From positions 43,002 to 77,991 of the forward strand of contig CAJOIW010000020.1 of the NCBI GenBank assembly GCA_905234845.1: 34,990 nucleotides of DNA. Reading direction: 5' to 3'. Both the position numbers and the translations under genes were made by a program. The DNA comes from an uncultured Prevotella sp. GTDB lineage: Bacteria; Bacteroidota; Bacteroidia; Bacteroidales; Bacteroidaceae. Numbering within the stretch: the first letter of the stretch is position 1; the number at the start of each line of letters is the position of its first letter. This document shows positions 22,869-30,592 of this stretch, piece by piece. Under the pieces are notes generated by a model, which was not told where the DNA came from, ran no database searches, and worked only from the letters and a program-made list of their open reading frames with translations.

Positions 22869-25007
22869 ATGAAATACATATTTTCAGTTTTGGCATCGGT
22901 GTGTTTGTGTGTACCGATGTCAGCTCAACATGCGGGAACGATTGACTGTGAGGCGCACGAACACGCAGACACTTGTATTGAAATCAATGAGGTGGTTGTG
23001 ACCGGACTGACGGGTACGACAAAGATGAAGAACTCACCGTCGCCCATCAGTGTGGTGAACTTCTCCGACTTGCGCCGCCAGTCATCGACCAATATCGTCG
23101 ATGCTCTCGCCCGCCAACCAGGTATGGCGCAGATTACCACTGGCGGCGGTATCTCCAAGCCCGTTATCCGTGGCCTTGGCTTCAACCGCGTCGTGGTGGT
23201 CAACGATGGCATCCGGCAGGAAGGACAGCAGTGGGGGGAGGAGCACGGTATCGAGATTGATGGCGAGAACGTGAACTCTGTGGAGATTCTGAAGGGTCCT
23301 GCCTCGCTTCGCTATGGCAGTGACGCTATGGCCGGAGTGGTGATCTTCCACGATGCGCCCATGCTCAGTGAGGATGGGCTGCTTACCTCCCTCTCCGCAG
23401 GCTATCAGACAAATAACGGCCTCTTCGACTATTCGCTGGCCATGCAGGGTAGGGAGGGGCGATTGTTCTGGAATGCCCGATGGAGCCAGAAGGCCGCACA
23501 CGCCTATAAGAACCGCTACGACGGCTATGTCTATGGCTCACAGTTCGGCGAGCAGGCGCTGACAGGACTGCTCGGTCTGCATCATGTGGCAGGACAGTCG
23601 GTCCTCCGGCTATCGGCCTATCACACCTCGCCAGGTATAGTAAGCCCCTCCCCATCCCTCCCCGAAGGAGAGGGAGATGCAGGCAGTCGGGTTTCCTATG
23701 GTCATCCCTCTACCTATCAGCAGATTTACCACTATAAGGCAGTGCTTGACAACACCTTCTATCTTGGCAGTGGTTCGCTCAAGGCTCTCCTCGGCTATCA
23801 GCAGAACCGTCGCCATGAGTTTGAGGATTATGAGGGTGCGCTTGACCTGCACCTCCATACAGTGAACTACGAGCTGCACTACCATCAGCCGTTGGGCGAA
23901 GCGTGGAAACTGGTGACAGGTGTGAACGGTATGTGGCAGCAGTCGAAGAATTGTGGAGAGGAGTACCTCATTCCCGACTACCGATTGTTCGACATCGGGC
24001 TTTTCGCAACAACTTCCTACGACGCCGAGCGATGGCATGTCAGCGGGGGATTGCGTGCTGACAGGCGCAGTCTCACCTCTTTTGCCCTTGAGGAAGATGG
24101 TGAGATGCGTTTCGAGCCTTTCCGCCGGCATTTCACGGGTGTCACGGGCAGCATTGGTACTATCTACAACATTACCGACCGTTGGAATATCCGCCTGAAC
24201 CTTTCACGTGGATTCCGTGCGCCCAACATTAGTGAACTTGGATCCAACGGTGAGCACGAGGGCGCCCTGCGCTATGAGGTGGGCAACCACAATCTGAAGC
24301 CAGAGTATAGTCTGCAAAGTGACCTCGGCATCGACTTTTCCTCTCATTTCATCTCCGCTCAGCTCTCTCTCTTTGCCAATCGTATAGACCATTATGTTTA
24401 TATAAAAGGTGATGGGAAAGAGGTGACGGGAGATGATGGTGACAACGTTCCCATATTCTCCTATGCACAGGGCGATGCTTTCCTTTATGGCGGGGAGGTA
24501 AACGTAGAGATGCATCCTGTGCGAGGTCTGCATGTGGACAACAGCTTCAGCTATGTCTGCGCCCGTCAGTTGCACCAGCCCCGAGCCTCACGCTGGCTGC
24601 CTTACACCCCCGCGCCCCGATGGAACTGCGATGTGAGGTATGAGCTTCCTTCTCCCCTCCCATGGGGAGGGGCTGGGTTATTCCCTTTCCTCGGTATGGG
24701 TATGGAGCTGAATTTCCGCCAAAACCATTTTTATGAGGTAAACGAGACCGAGACGGCAACGCCATCCTACACCTTATTTAATATGAATGCAGGTACAGAC
24801 CTCAATATCCACGGCAAACGTCGCGCTACACTCACGTTCAACGTGCAAAACCTTTTCGACCGCGCTTATCAGAATCATCTCAGTCGGTTGAAGTATGCAA
24901 GCCCCTCCAAACCTCCCCGAAGGGAAGGAGAAAACCCCGTCACAGGCCGCACAGGAATTTTTAATATGGGTCGCAACATTGCCATCAACCTCAGTATTTA
25001 TATATAA
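22869..25007 (+). CDS. TonB-dependent outer-membrane receptor, possible metal uptake, with three repeat insertions
   Basis: A 712-residue receptor. It has a signal peptide (SVLASVCLCVPMSAQ), a Cys/His-rich mature N-terminus (CEAHEHADTCIE), a TonB-box-like EINEVVVTG, and a plug domain (NIVDALARQPGMAQITTGGG, ISKPVIRGLGFNRVVVVNDG, SVEILKGPASLRYGSDAMAG). The barrel follows, ending RNIAINLSIYI. GQQWGEEHGIEIDGENV recalls ZnuD-type zinc receptors. Together with the preceding Cys/His protein this suggests zinc or another metal, but the substrate is inferred. No SusD is adjacent, so it is not a SusC. Three in-frame repeats (residues about 259-275, 594-604 and 678-691) look inserted in loops between strands. 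Co-transcribed with the small protein. Confidence 0.85.
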   Translation: MKYIFSVLASVCLCVPMSAQHAGTIDCEAHEHADTCIEINEVVVTGLTGTTKMKNSPSPISVVNFSDLRRQSSTNIVDALARQPGMAQITTGGGISKPVIRGLGFNRVVVVNDGIRQEGQQWGEEHGIEIDGENVNSVEILKGPASLRYGSDAMAGVVIFHDAPMLSEDGLLTSLSAGYQTNNGLFDYSLAMQGREGRLFWNARWSQKAAHAYKNRYDGYVYGSQFGEQALTGLLGLHHVAGQSVLRLSAYHTSPGIVSPSPSLPEGEGDAGSRVSYGHPSTYQQIYHYKAVLDNTFYLGSGSLKALLGYQQNRRHEFEDYEGALDLHLHTVNYELHYHQPLGEAWKLVTGVNGMWQQSKNCGEEYLIPDYRLFDIGLFATTSYDAERWHVSGGLRADRRSLTSFALEEDGEMRFEPFRRHFTGVTGSIGTIYNITDRWNIRLNLSRGFRAPNISELGSNGEHEGALRYEVGNHNLKPEYSLQSDLGIDFSSHFISAQLSLFANRIDHYVYIKGDGKEVTGDDGDNVPIFSYAQGDAFLYGGEVNVEMHPVRGLHVDNSFSYVCARQLHQPRASRWLPYTPAPRWNCDVRYELPSPLPWGGAGLFPFLGMGMELNFRQNHFYEVNETETATPSYTLFNMNAGTDLNIHGKRRATLTFNVQNLFDRAYQNHLSRLKYASPSKPPRREGENPVTGRTGIFNMGRNIAINLSIYI
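23644..23694 (+). repeat. Palindromic element arm in the TonB receptor, copy 1
   Basis: gcccctccccatccctcccc then gaaggagagggagat is identical to the left arm of the GSCFA element. The following gcaggcagtcgggttt matches the reverse complement of that element's centre with two differences. It encodes SPSPSLPEGEGDAGSRV. Confidence 0.85.
24648..24680 (-). repeat. Palindromic element remnant in the TonB receptor, copy 2
   Basis: cctcccatggggagg is a small palindrome ending in ggggctgggtta, which on the minus strand reads taacccagcccctcccc, like the ends of the menF element. It encodes PSPLPWGGAGL. Confidence 0.6.
24900..24940 (+). repeat. Palindromic element fragment in the TonB receptor, copy 3
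   Basis: agcccctccaaacctccccg then aagggaaggagaaaacccc matches the first and middle units with small changes. It encodes SPSKPPRREGENP close to the C-terminal strands. Confidence 0.7.
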
Positions 25008-25034
25008 CAAGATTATAAAAGCATATCATTTGCG

Positions 25035-25147
25035 AAAAATTCTCGTGAACATTTCATGCGAAACGAAGTTTGCTGTCAACGAGGAAAAGCAAAGACCGTC
25101 TTTCGGAAGAAATATTCACGAGAATTTTTCTCAAAAGACGGTCTTTA
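25035..25147. repeat. Inverted repeats and AAAGACSGTCTTT modules, locus 3
   Basis: aaaaattctcgtgaacattt (arm 25035-25055) is the reverse complement of 25109-25129 with one mismatch. Nested and adjacent are aaagaccgtcttt (25091-25103) and aaaagacggtcttta (25133-25147), which can also pair with each other. The location between the convergent TonB receptor and SusF-like genes allows a bidirectional terminator role. Confidence 0.8.
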
Positions 25148-25173
25148 GGTATTAAAATATTATTCGCTCTTTC

Positions 25174-26169
25174 TTACTCGACAAGGATCTTGCGGGTGAG
25201 GGATGTGTGCTTGCCAGTGGCTTGTATGAAGTATAGGCCGCGTTTGGGAATGGTGAGTTCTACTTCTTTACCTGACTTCTTGGCTATGAGTAAGGAATCG
25301 GCGGTAAAGAGCTGTATGTGTAGCTTTTCATCACCTTTCACGCGTACCATGTTGCCTATGGCCTGCACGGTGGCCTGCAGGTTGATTGTGGTATTGTCTA
25401 TGTCGGTAGTGTTCTCTGTGGAACGAGTGCCGAGATACTCTGCATGGATGGTCTCGTGGAACACGTTGACGGTGATGCTATAAATGCCGTCGCGGTCGAT
25501 GGACCATTTATCGTCGGTCTCACGGTAGCGCATCTGTGTGGACTCAAGTATGGGCTCGTCTTGAACGTATGGGTGGAAACTTTTGGGGTCCCAGGTGTCT
25601 TGCCCCATCAGCTTGAAGCGCTGGGGTTGCTCATCGGGATTGCCGAGTCCGTTGGCCAGTTTGCCAGTCCATGTGAAGACGTTGGGGTCATCAACATCCT
25701 GTGTGAACGGCTCCATGACAAAGGCGTTCCATCCACAACTGACGGCTCCTCCAGCCATAAACAATTCTTTCCATGGCACGAACAGCTCGCCCGTGACCTT
25801 ACGGCTTTTGGTGTTTACCACGATGCGGTAGCGGTTCTCGGTGAAGGGAACCACCCATGGCTCGCCGTCAGCTTTGGTTGAGCTACTGTACTCAATGCCG
25901 TTGTTGATGATGTACGACTGAACATATCGGGGATTGTAGTACTGTGTAGTGGCTACTGGGGTCTCGGTGGTCTGTATCTTCAACTCACCTTCGTTGAGTG
26001 TACCGGCATATTTGAAAATGCCTTCCGGGCACTTCACGAGCTTCTGTGTGCCTCCGGGAACGGCACTGCCGGTTATCCAGAGGTCGTTCTGAGCATTCGC
26101 CTCGCTAATGAATAATGAAAAATGAAGGGTGATAAGCGTTATCACAAGGGTTTGAAATATCTTTTTCAT
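25174..26169 (-). CDS. SusF/SusE-like glycan-binding protein with sorting-like C-terminus
   Basis: A 331-residue exported protein. A signal peptide (MKKIFQTLVITLITLHFSLF then ISEANAQ) is cleaved without a lipobox Cys, unlike true SusE/SusF lipoproteins. Two tandem starch-binding-like repeats follow: LWITGSAVPGGTQKL...FKYAGTLNEGELKI (about 27-60) and LFMAGGAVSCGWNAF...FTWTGKLANG...RFKLMGQDTW (about 135-200). The C-terminal KRGLYFIQATGKHTSLTRKI resembles a type IX secretion sorting tail, so the protein may be surface-exposed by that route. Start is the ATG at 26169, 49 bases after the GH31 stop on the same strand; the pair is probably an operon for binding and cleaving an alpha-glucan. The core of the signal peptide is encoded by simple-repeat DNA. 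Confidence 0.78.
   Translation of the reverse strand: MKKIFQTLVITLITLHFSLFISEANAQNDLWITGSAVPGGTQKLVKCPEGIFKYAGTLNEGELKIQTTETPVATTQYYNPRYVQSYIINNGIEYSSSTKADGEPWVVPFTENRYRIVVNTKSRKVTGELFVPWKELFMAGGAVSCGWNAFVMEPFTQDVDDPNVFTWTGKLANGLGNPDEQPQRFKLMGQDTWDPKSFHPYVQDEPILESTQMRYRETDDKWSIDRDGIYSITVNVFHETIHAEYLGTRSTENTTDIDNTTINLQATVQAIGNMVRVKGDEKLHIQLFTADSLLIAKKSGKEVELTIPKRGLYFIQATGKHTSLTRKILVE
26104..26130 (-). repeat. Low-complexity repeat encoding part of a signal peptide
   Basis: On the minus strand the DNA reads atcacccttcatttttcatt then attcattagc, the same sort of ttcat/ttcac chain seen between genes at 22250-22280. It encodes TLHFSLFIS, the hydrophobic core of the SusF-like signal peptide. Confidence 0.6.
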
Positions 26170-26218
26170 TGCGGTTGATTTTTTGAATTTAATAGGGCTT
26201 ATAAGGCTTGTCGGTCGA

Positions 26219-28759
26219 TTATTGCTTGATGAATTTCCGTGAGAGTGTGGTGCCGTCGGCATTGAGCAGGCAGATATAGCTGCCTGCGGGCAAACTGGCT
26301 GTGCTGACTGCAAGGTGGCGGGTGTTCTGTCCAGTCTGCTGTGTCACTTCGCTGCCGTTGGCACTGACAATTCTCATGCTGACTTTCTGACGATTGCTGT
26401 TAAATGATGCTACGACGAGCTCAGATGGTTGGTCGTAGCCCAGCTCTACCGTGCCTGTCGTTAGGGCATTGATGCCTGTAGATTCCTGCTTGAGGGTAAT
26501 GTAAAGATTAGCATCGCATGAGGTCTTGGCAATCTTGAGCGTGACGGTGCGGCTGATCTCATCATAAGTCCATTCGTATTCAGGGTTCTCAGTACTGCTG
26601 ACATTTACGGAAACAGGTCTTTCCTGTCCATAGAATGTTATGAGATAGGCTCGACTCTCTGGCATATCGGGGAACGAGCCAGTGCGTTTGGCAATGGTCA
26701 GACGCACGCTGTCGGAACTGCGTTTCTGGCTGATTTCGGTATTGGTGAAGAGACCGTCCTGATAGTTTTCAGTGTCGTTCTCATCTTCATAGAAGTTGGC
26801 CTCGCCATCGGCTCCTGGAATAACCTTAATGCCGAGTGTATCGGGACGACTCTTGAGGTCGCGAATGTCGGCGGTATTACAGGGGATAATGCTACCGGCA
26901 CGATAGAAATAGGGTATCTCGTTTTGGGCATAGCTGTCGGTATGCTCAATATTACCTTCGATGAGCTGGTTGCGGCATACGTCGAACCACTTACCTTCTG
27001 GCAACCATGTCTTGCGCACAGCCAATCCATTAGAGCCTGCAGGTGTGGTAACGGGCGAGACGAGGATGTCGTTGCCGAAGTAGTACTCATCTTCATAGAG
27101 ATAGGCGTTGTTCTCCTCGGGCCACTCGTAGTAGAGCGGACGGCAGATAGAGATGCCAGTATCGTAGCACTCACGTGCTGCGGTGTAGATATAGGGCATG
27201 AGCGAGTAACGCAGATAAACGGTTTCGCGCAGCAGAGGAAAGTTGGGGAACACCCAGATGCGACGCTCAAGATCAGGGTGATTGCTGGCATGGGTGCGGA
27301 AGATAGGAGTGAACACACCAAACTGCATCCAGCGCAGGTAGAGCTCGGGGTTGTTGTTGTCGCGCGGATTATAGTTGTGTCCGCCGAGGTCGTGTCCCCA
27401 GTAGCCAAAGCCTACGTTCGAGGCTGTGGCGGTAAAATAAGGCTCGAACGCCAGTGTGCCGAAAGTGGAGTGGGTGTCTCCGGAAAAACCGATAGGGTAG
27501 CGGTGGCTTCCGAGTCCGCCCCAACGGTGATAGATGACGGCGCGGCGGTCTTTGCGCTGCTGTTTCATGTCATTATAGAATACGTGGTTGCACCAGAAGG
27601 TCTCGCCCAGTCCGTCCATGCGGGGATTGGTGAGGTTTTGCTGCCAGTCGAGCCACCAGAAGTCAACACCTTCCGACTCGCGCAGACGGATGATGTTTTT
27701 AAACATGGTCTGATAGAACTTGCCGTTCTCCAGTTGCCATGGCACATTGGTGGCAGAGGCATCCATGCCCATGTCATTGCGGATGGCGGCAAAACCGTCT
27801 TCATAGTCGTTCACACCGTCGGCGGGGTGGAGGTTGAGCGACACTTTCAGGTTATGGTTATGCATCCAGGTAATGAGTGCCTTTCCGTTAGGGATGACAC
27901 TCTTGTCCCAGCTCCAACCAGTCCAGTGGTCGCTGCGGTGCCAGTCCATGTCAAAGATCATTACGTCGAGAGGGATGTCGTTATTGTTAATCTCAGTAAC
28001 TAGGTTACGGAACTCAGTGGCGGTGTATTTCTGATATTTGCTGTACCAATAGCCCATGATGTAAAGGGGTGGCATGGGAATGCGTCCTGCCACTTTGATG
28101 AAGTCGCCGAGAGCTTTCTTGTACTCATGGCCGTAGCCGAGGAAATACCAGTCGTAGGCTTTGGAATCAACAGGCTGAGCTACCCAAGGAATACCGTCGT
28201 ACTCGCCATCGAAGGCAAACGTGCGGCTTCCGTCGCCACGCTTCGTCGCTGGTGACTCATCGATGATGGCCCATCCGCCACGCGAGAGAATACCGTTCTC
28301 CAATTCGGTACGCTTGGAGTCGCCCACGCCTTGGTCGAGCGTGCGTGTGGTACCTTTCAGGTTGAGTGCGTCATCCTTGCCTGGGTACCAGATTATCTCA
28401 TGACCGTTCATATTGAACGTGATGCTGAGATTGGTAGGTCTCTTATTGGCGGGATTTGGAGTGCTACCGATTCTGTATTTCAGTTGCAATGCATCGGTCG
28501 TAATATACAAATAGCCGTCTTCCTCCTTTGTAGTGAAGTTAGGAACAGGCAGGTCGCGGTTAACAATGGCGAATGTCGCACGGTCTTCAAATGCCTTTGT
28601 ACTGCTGTACTGAATGCGGATCATCTGGGACGTAAGCACAGTGAAACGCATGTTGCCAGACGTGACAATAGCGTCTGGGTTAGCCACTGGGTTGTCGGCA
28701 GCATTGATAGACAATGAGCTAACAGCTAACATCAGCAAAATCAATAGTTTTTTCTTCAT
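26219..28759 (-). CDS. GH31 alpha-glucosidase-type glycoside hydrolase, exported
   Basis: An 846-residue secreted GH31 enzyme. It has a signal peptide (KKLLILLMLAVSSLSINAAD), an N-terminal beta-sandwich (about 25-230), and a TIM barrel from IPMPPLYIMGYWYSKYQKYT. The nucleophile region is VDFWWLDWQQN (Asp about 371) and the acid/base region is IGFSGDTHSTFG (Asp about 428). GFGYWGHDLGGH, FTPIFRTHASN and the distal beta-domains with FYEDENDTENYQDG follow. The WWLDWQQ/GDTHSTF version is a GH31 subgroup variant of the classical DGxWxDMNE. The last 80 residues (VSMRIVSANGSEVTQQTGQN to SYICLLNADGTTLSRKFIK) look like a type IX sorting domain. Substrate is probably an alpha-glucan or related glycan; the exact linkage is unknown. 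It is followed by the SusF-like gene. Confidence 0.92.
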   Translation of the reverse strand: MKKKLLILLMLAVSSLSINAADNPVANPDAIVTSGNMRFTVLTSQMIRIQYSSTKAFEDRATFAIVNRDLPVPNFTTKEEDGYLYITTDALQLKYRIGSTPNPANKRPTNLSITFNMNGHEIIWYPGKDDALNLKGTTRTLDQGVGDSKRTELENGILSRGGWAIIDESPATKRGDGSRTFAFDGEYDGIPWVAQPVDSKAYDWYFLGYGHEYKKALGDFIKVAGRIPMPPLYIMGYWYSKYQKYTATEFRNLVTEINNNDIPLDVMIFDMDWHRSDHWTGWSWDKSVIPNGKALITWMHNHNLKVSLNLHPADGVNDYEDGFAAIRNDMGMDASATNVPWQLENGKFYQTMFKNIIRLRESEGVDFWWLDWQQNLTNPRMDGLGETFWCNHVFYNDMKQQRKDRRAVIYHRWGGLGSHRYPIGFSGDTHSTFGTLAFEPYFTATASNVGFGYWGHDLGGHNYNPRDNNNPELYLRWMQFGVFTPIFRTHASNHPDLERRIWVFPNFPLLRETVYLRYSLMPYIYTAARECYDTGISICRPLYYEWPEENNAYLYEDEYYFGNDILVSPVTTPAGSNGLAVRKTWLPEGKWFDVCRNQLIEGNIEHTDSYAQNEIPYFYRAGSIIPCNTADIRDLKSRPDTLGIKVIPGADGEANFYEDENDTENYQDGLFTNTEISQKRSSDSVRLTIAKRTGSFPDMPESRAYLITFYGQERPVSVNVSSTENPEYEWTYDEISRTVTLKIAKTSCDANLYITLKQESTGINALTTGTVELGYDQPSELVVASFNSNRQKVSMRIVSANGSEVTQQTGQNTRHLAVSTASLPAGSYICLLNADGTTLSRKFIKQ

Positions 28760-28790
28760 ACAGTTGTTGTTTGTTGATAATTTTCTGGTG

Positions 28791-28798
28791 CAAAATTA
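28791..28798 (-). promoter_or_regulatory. -7 box TAATTTTG of the GH31-SusF-like operon
   Basis: TAATTTTG on the minus strand lies 31 bases before the ATG at 28759, with an A/T-rich upstream region. Confidence 0.6.
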
Positions 28799-28847
28799 TA
28801 GATTTTATTCGAAAGAATAAAGATTACAAAATTTTGTATAAGAAAGC

Positions 28848-28877
28848 AGCAGAAGGTTTTTATCGTAACCTTCTGCT
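28848..28877 (-). terminator. Hairpin terminator after the regulator gene
   Basis: agcagaaggtt (28848-28858) and aaccttctgct (28867-28877) form an 11-bp perfect stem with an 8-nt loop. On the minus strand it follows the regulator gene by about 65 bases and is trailed by gctttcttat. It separates that gene from the GH31 promoter. Confidence 0.65.
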
Positions 28878-28941
28878 ACTCAATATGTTGCTATACAGCA
28901 TACTTTGCTTTTGTATCATTGGAATATCATGTTTCGAAGCG

Positions 28942-30531
28942 TTATATCTCCATGATTTTTTGTTCAAATTGTTCGTTCTCAACGATAGAACGGTTCTTGA
29001 TACGGGTCTTGTAGGTGTTCACCGTGTGGACGGAATAGTCGAGGAATCGTGCAATGCGTTCGCTATCGGTGATGCCGAGACGAATAAGTGCGAAGATACG
29101 CATCTCAGATGTCAGCGTATTCTCCTTCGATGGTTTCTTACGGTCTTTCTCTTCAAAGAGCATGTTGTATTTCTCCACAAAGTTGGGAAATAGTTTGAGA
29201 AATGTCTCGTCAAAGCTCTGATACATGTTCTTGCGCTCATTGTTGAGTGTGGCCTGACTGGTGGTGTTGCGCAAGTCTTCGTATTGTCGGGTGGCGATTT
29301 TTCTGTTGACGGTCGCAAATAGTTTCTCGAGTTTAGTGATGAACTCTGCGTTCACGTAGAACGACCGTCCGATGTATTCGTTCTTGATTTTATTGGCTTC
29401 CTTTAGTTGCTCGTTGGCAATCTTAAGTTGGTTGTTATGTTCTTCTATGGTATGGCGGGCTTGTTTCAGTTTTTTGTTTTGCCTATGAATGTAGAATGCA
29501 CCGGCAAGCAAGGCAAAGAACGCCAGTACGGATAAGATGGTGAGCATCAGCATCTTATTTCGTTGGTTACGCACATCGTTATATCGGTTTTGAGCAATGA
29601 TAGGCAGAATCTCTCCAATCTCAATCTTTCGCTGTCGCGCATTGTAGAAGGTGATGTCTTCGAGAGCTTGCTGTGCGTAGCGGTTGGCACGTTCGTAATC
29701 GCCACGTTCGTTGACGAGCTTGGCGAGAAAGAAAAGTGCAGTGATCTCGCGAGTGGCTGATTCGTTGTCGAAGATGGCCGAGCGTGCGAAGTTGATGGCG
29801 GCTTGGTCTTTGTCGCCTTTGTGCAAATAGGCCCATGCCAATTCTGCAGCCACCATGGCTTTGTTGTGTGTAGCAGCATTTGGGTAGTTGTTAAGGAACG
29901 TATTGAACGATCCGATAGCGGCTTCAAACTGCCGGTTCTTCATTTGCTGCGATCCCGTCAGCTCCCACCATTTGGCGTCATTGGCAGAGAGATGATTTTT
30001 TAAAGAGTCAATATATGTCTTGCTGCGGTTGGTGTAGTCTGTGTAGTAGGGCTCTGTTTGGGTGAAGTTAGCCACCTCTTGCCATACTTTCTGGCAGATG
30101 TCATAATAGCGCAGCTTGAGTTTGTCGGAGGAGTTTGTGATGTCGATGTTGTCAATGATGTCGATGGCCTCTTTGAACAATCCCGAAGAGGAAAGACAGA
30201 AGGCCACGTTGCATTGAGCTAGTGAGATTTTTTCTTTTTGGTTGGTCAGTCGGGCCTGCTCCAGTTCTTGGTTGGCGCAGGAGAAGGCTGAGTCGTAGCG
30301 ATACGATTTGTATTCCTCGAACAAGTTGTCGAGCAATTCATACATTTTCTCTGGTGTGGTGGCCGATTTTATTTGTTGTTGTAGCGATGCGATACTTTTC
30401 TGCTTGCTGCGTTCATAGCTATCGCGTTTTGCCAGACTCTCATCTACGCGCTTCAACCATGTCTGAACATCGTCGGCATGCAACGACAAACTGAAAGGTA
30501 TGAATAATAAAAATAGGTATTTTCTCATCAT
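28942..30531 (-). CDS. TPR/membrane/HTH regulator (DUF6377/SusR-like)
   Basis: A 529-residue, one-polypeptide sensor-regulator. A signal peptide or anchor (KYLFLLFIPFSLSLHADD) precedes a helical periplasmic part with TPR-like repeats: KEKISLAQCNVAFCLSSSGL, NKAMVAAELAWAYLHKGDKD, ALFFLAKLVNERGDYERANR (about 40-310). A membrane helix follows (MLMLTILSVLAFFALLAGAF, about 325-345), then a coiled coil (KLKQARHTIEEHNNQLKIAN). The cytoplasmic C-terminal region ends in a LuxR-like helix-turn-helix, MRIFALIRLGITDSERIARF then LDYSVHTVNTYKTRIKNRS. Similar proteins, including SusR of the starch utilisation system, activate glycan loci, so control of the neighbouring GH31 operon is likely but inferred. Two adjacent ATGs are possible starts, very close to the promoter box. 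Confidence 0.82.
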   Translation of the reverse strand: MMRKYLFLLFIPFSLSLHADDVQTWLKRVDESLAKRDSYERSKQKSIASLQQQIKSATTPEKMYELLDNLFEEYKSYRYDSAFSCANQELEQARLTNQKEKISLAQCNVAFCLSSSGLFKEAIDIIDNIDITNSSDKLKLRYYDICQKVWQEVANFTQTEPYYTDYTNRSKTYIDSLKNHLSANDAKWWELTGSQQMKNRQFEAAIGSFNTFLNNYPNAATHNKAMVAAELAWAYLHKGDKDQAAINFARSAIFDNESATREITALFFLAKLVNERGDYERANRYAQQALEDITFYNARQRKIEIGEILPIIAQNRYNDVRNQRNKMLMLTILSVLAFFALLAGAFYIHRQNKKLKQARHTIEEHNNQLKIANEQLKEANKIKNEYIGRSFYVNAEFITKLEKLFATVNRKIATRQYEDLRNTTSQATLNNERKNMYQSFDETFLKLFPNFVEKYNMLFEEKDRKKPSKENTLTSEMRIFALIRLGITDSERIARFLDYSVHTVNTYKTRIKNRSIVENEQFEQKIMEI

Positions 30532-30535
30532 TTTG

Positions 30536-30543
30536 CAAAGTTA
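30536..30543 (-). promoter_or_regulatory. -7 box TAACTTTG of the regulator gene
   Basis: TAACTTTG on the minus strand ends four bases before the first ATG (30531) and seven before the second (30528), so the message is probably leaderless. Confidence 0.6.
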
Positions 30544-30556
30544 TAATTTTTTTTTG

Positions 30557-30564
30557 TACTTTTG
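30557..30564 (+). promoter_or_regulatory. -7 box TACTTTTG of murF-alr
   Basis: TACTTTTG lies 28 bases before the ATG at 30593 and only 13 bases from the oppositely oriented box of the regulator gene, so the two promoters share their upstream DNA. Confidence 0.6.
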
Positions 30565-30592
30565 CAAACAAAATGAACAAAATATTCTTAAT

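Noticed and set aside
26170..26313. N-terminal extension of the SusF-like protein
   Set aside because: It would overlap the end of the GH31 gene and put 48 residues before an obvious signal peptide.
26924..28003. Plus-strand open frame of about 359 residues
   Set aside because: Antisense to the GH31 catalytic region, with Val/Gly/Ala-rich shadow composition.
30500..30592. N-terminal extension of MurF-Alr
   Set aside because: It covers the divergent promoter region and is not part of the MurF domain, which begins at MRYSIDKI.
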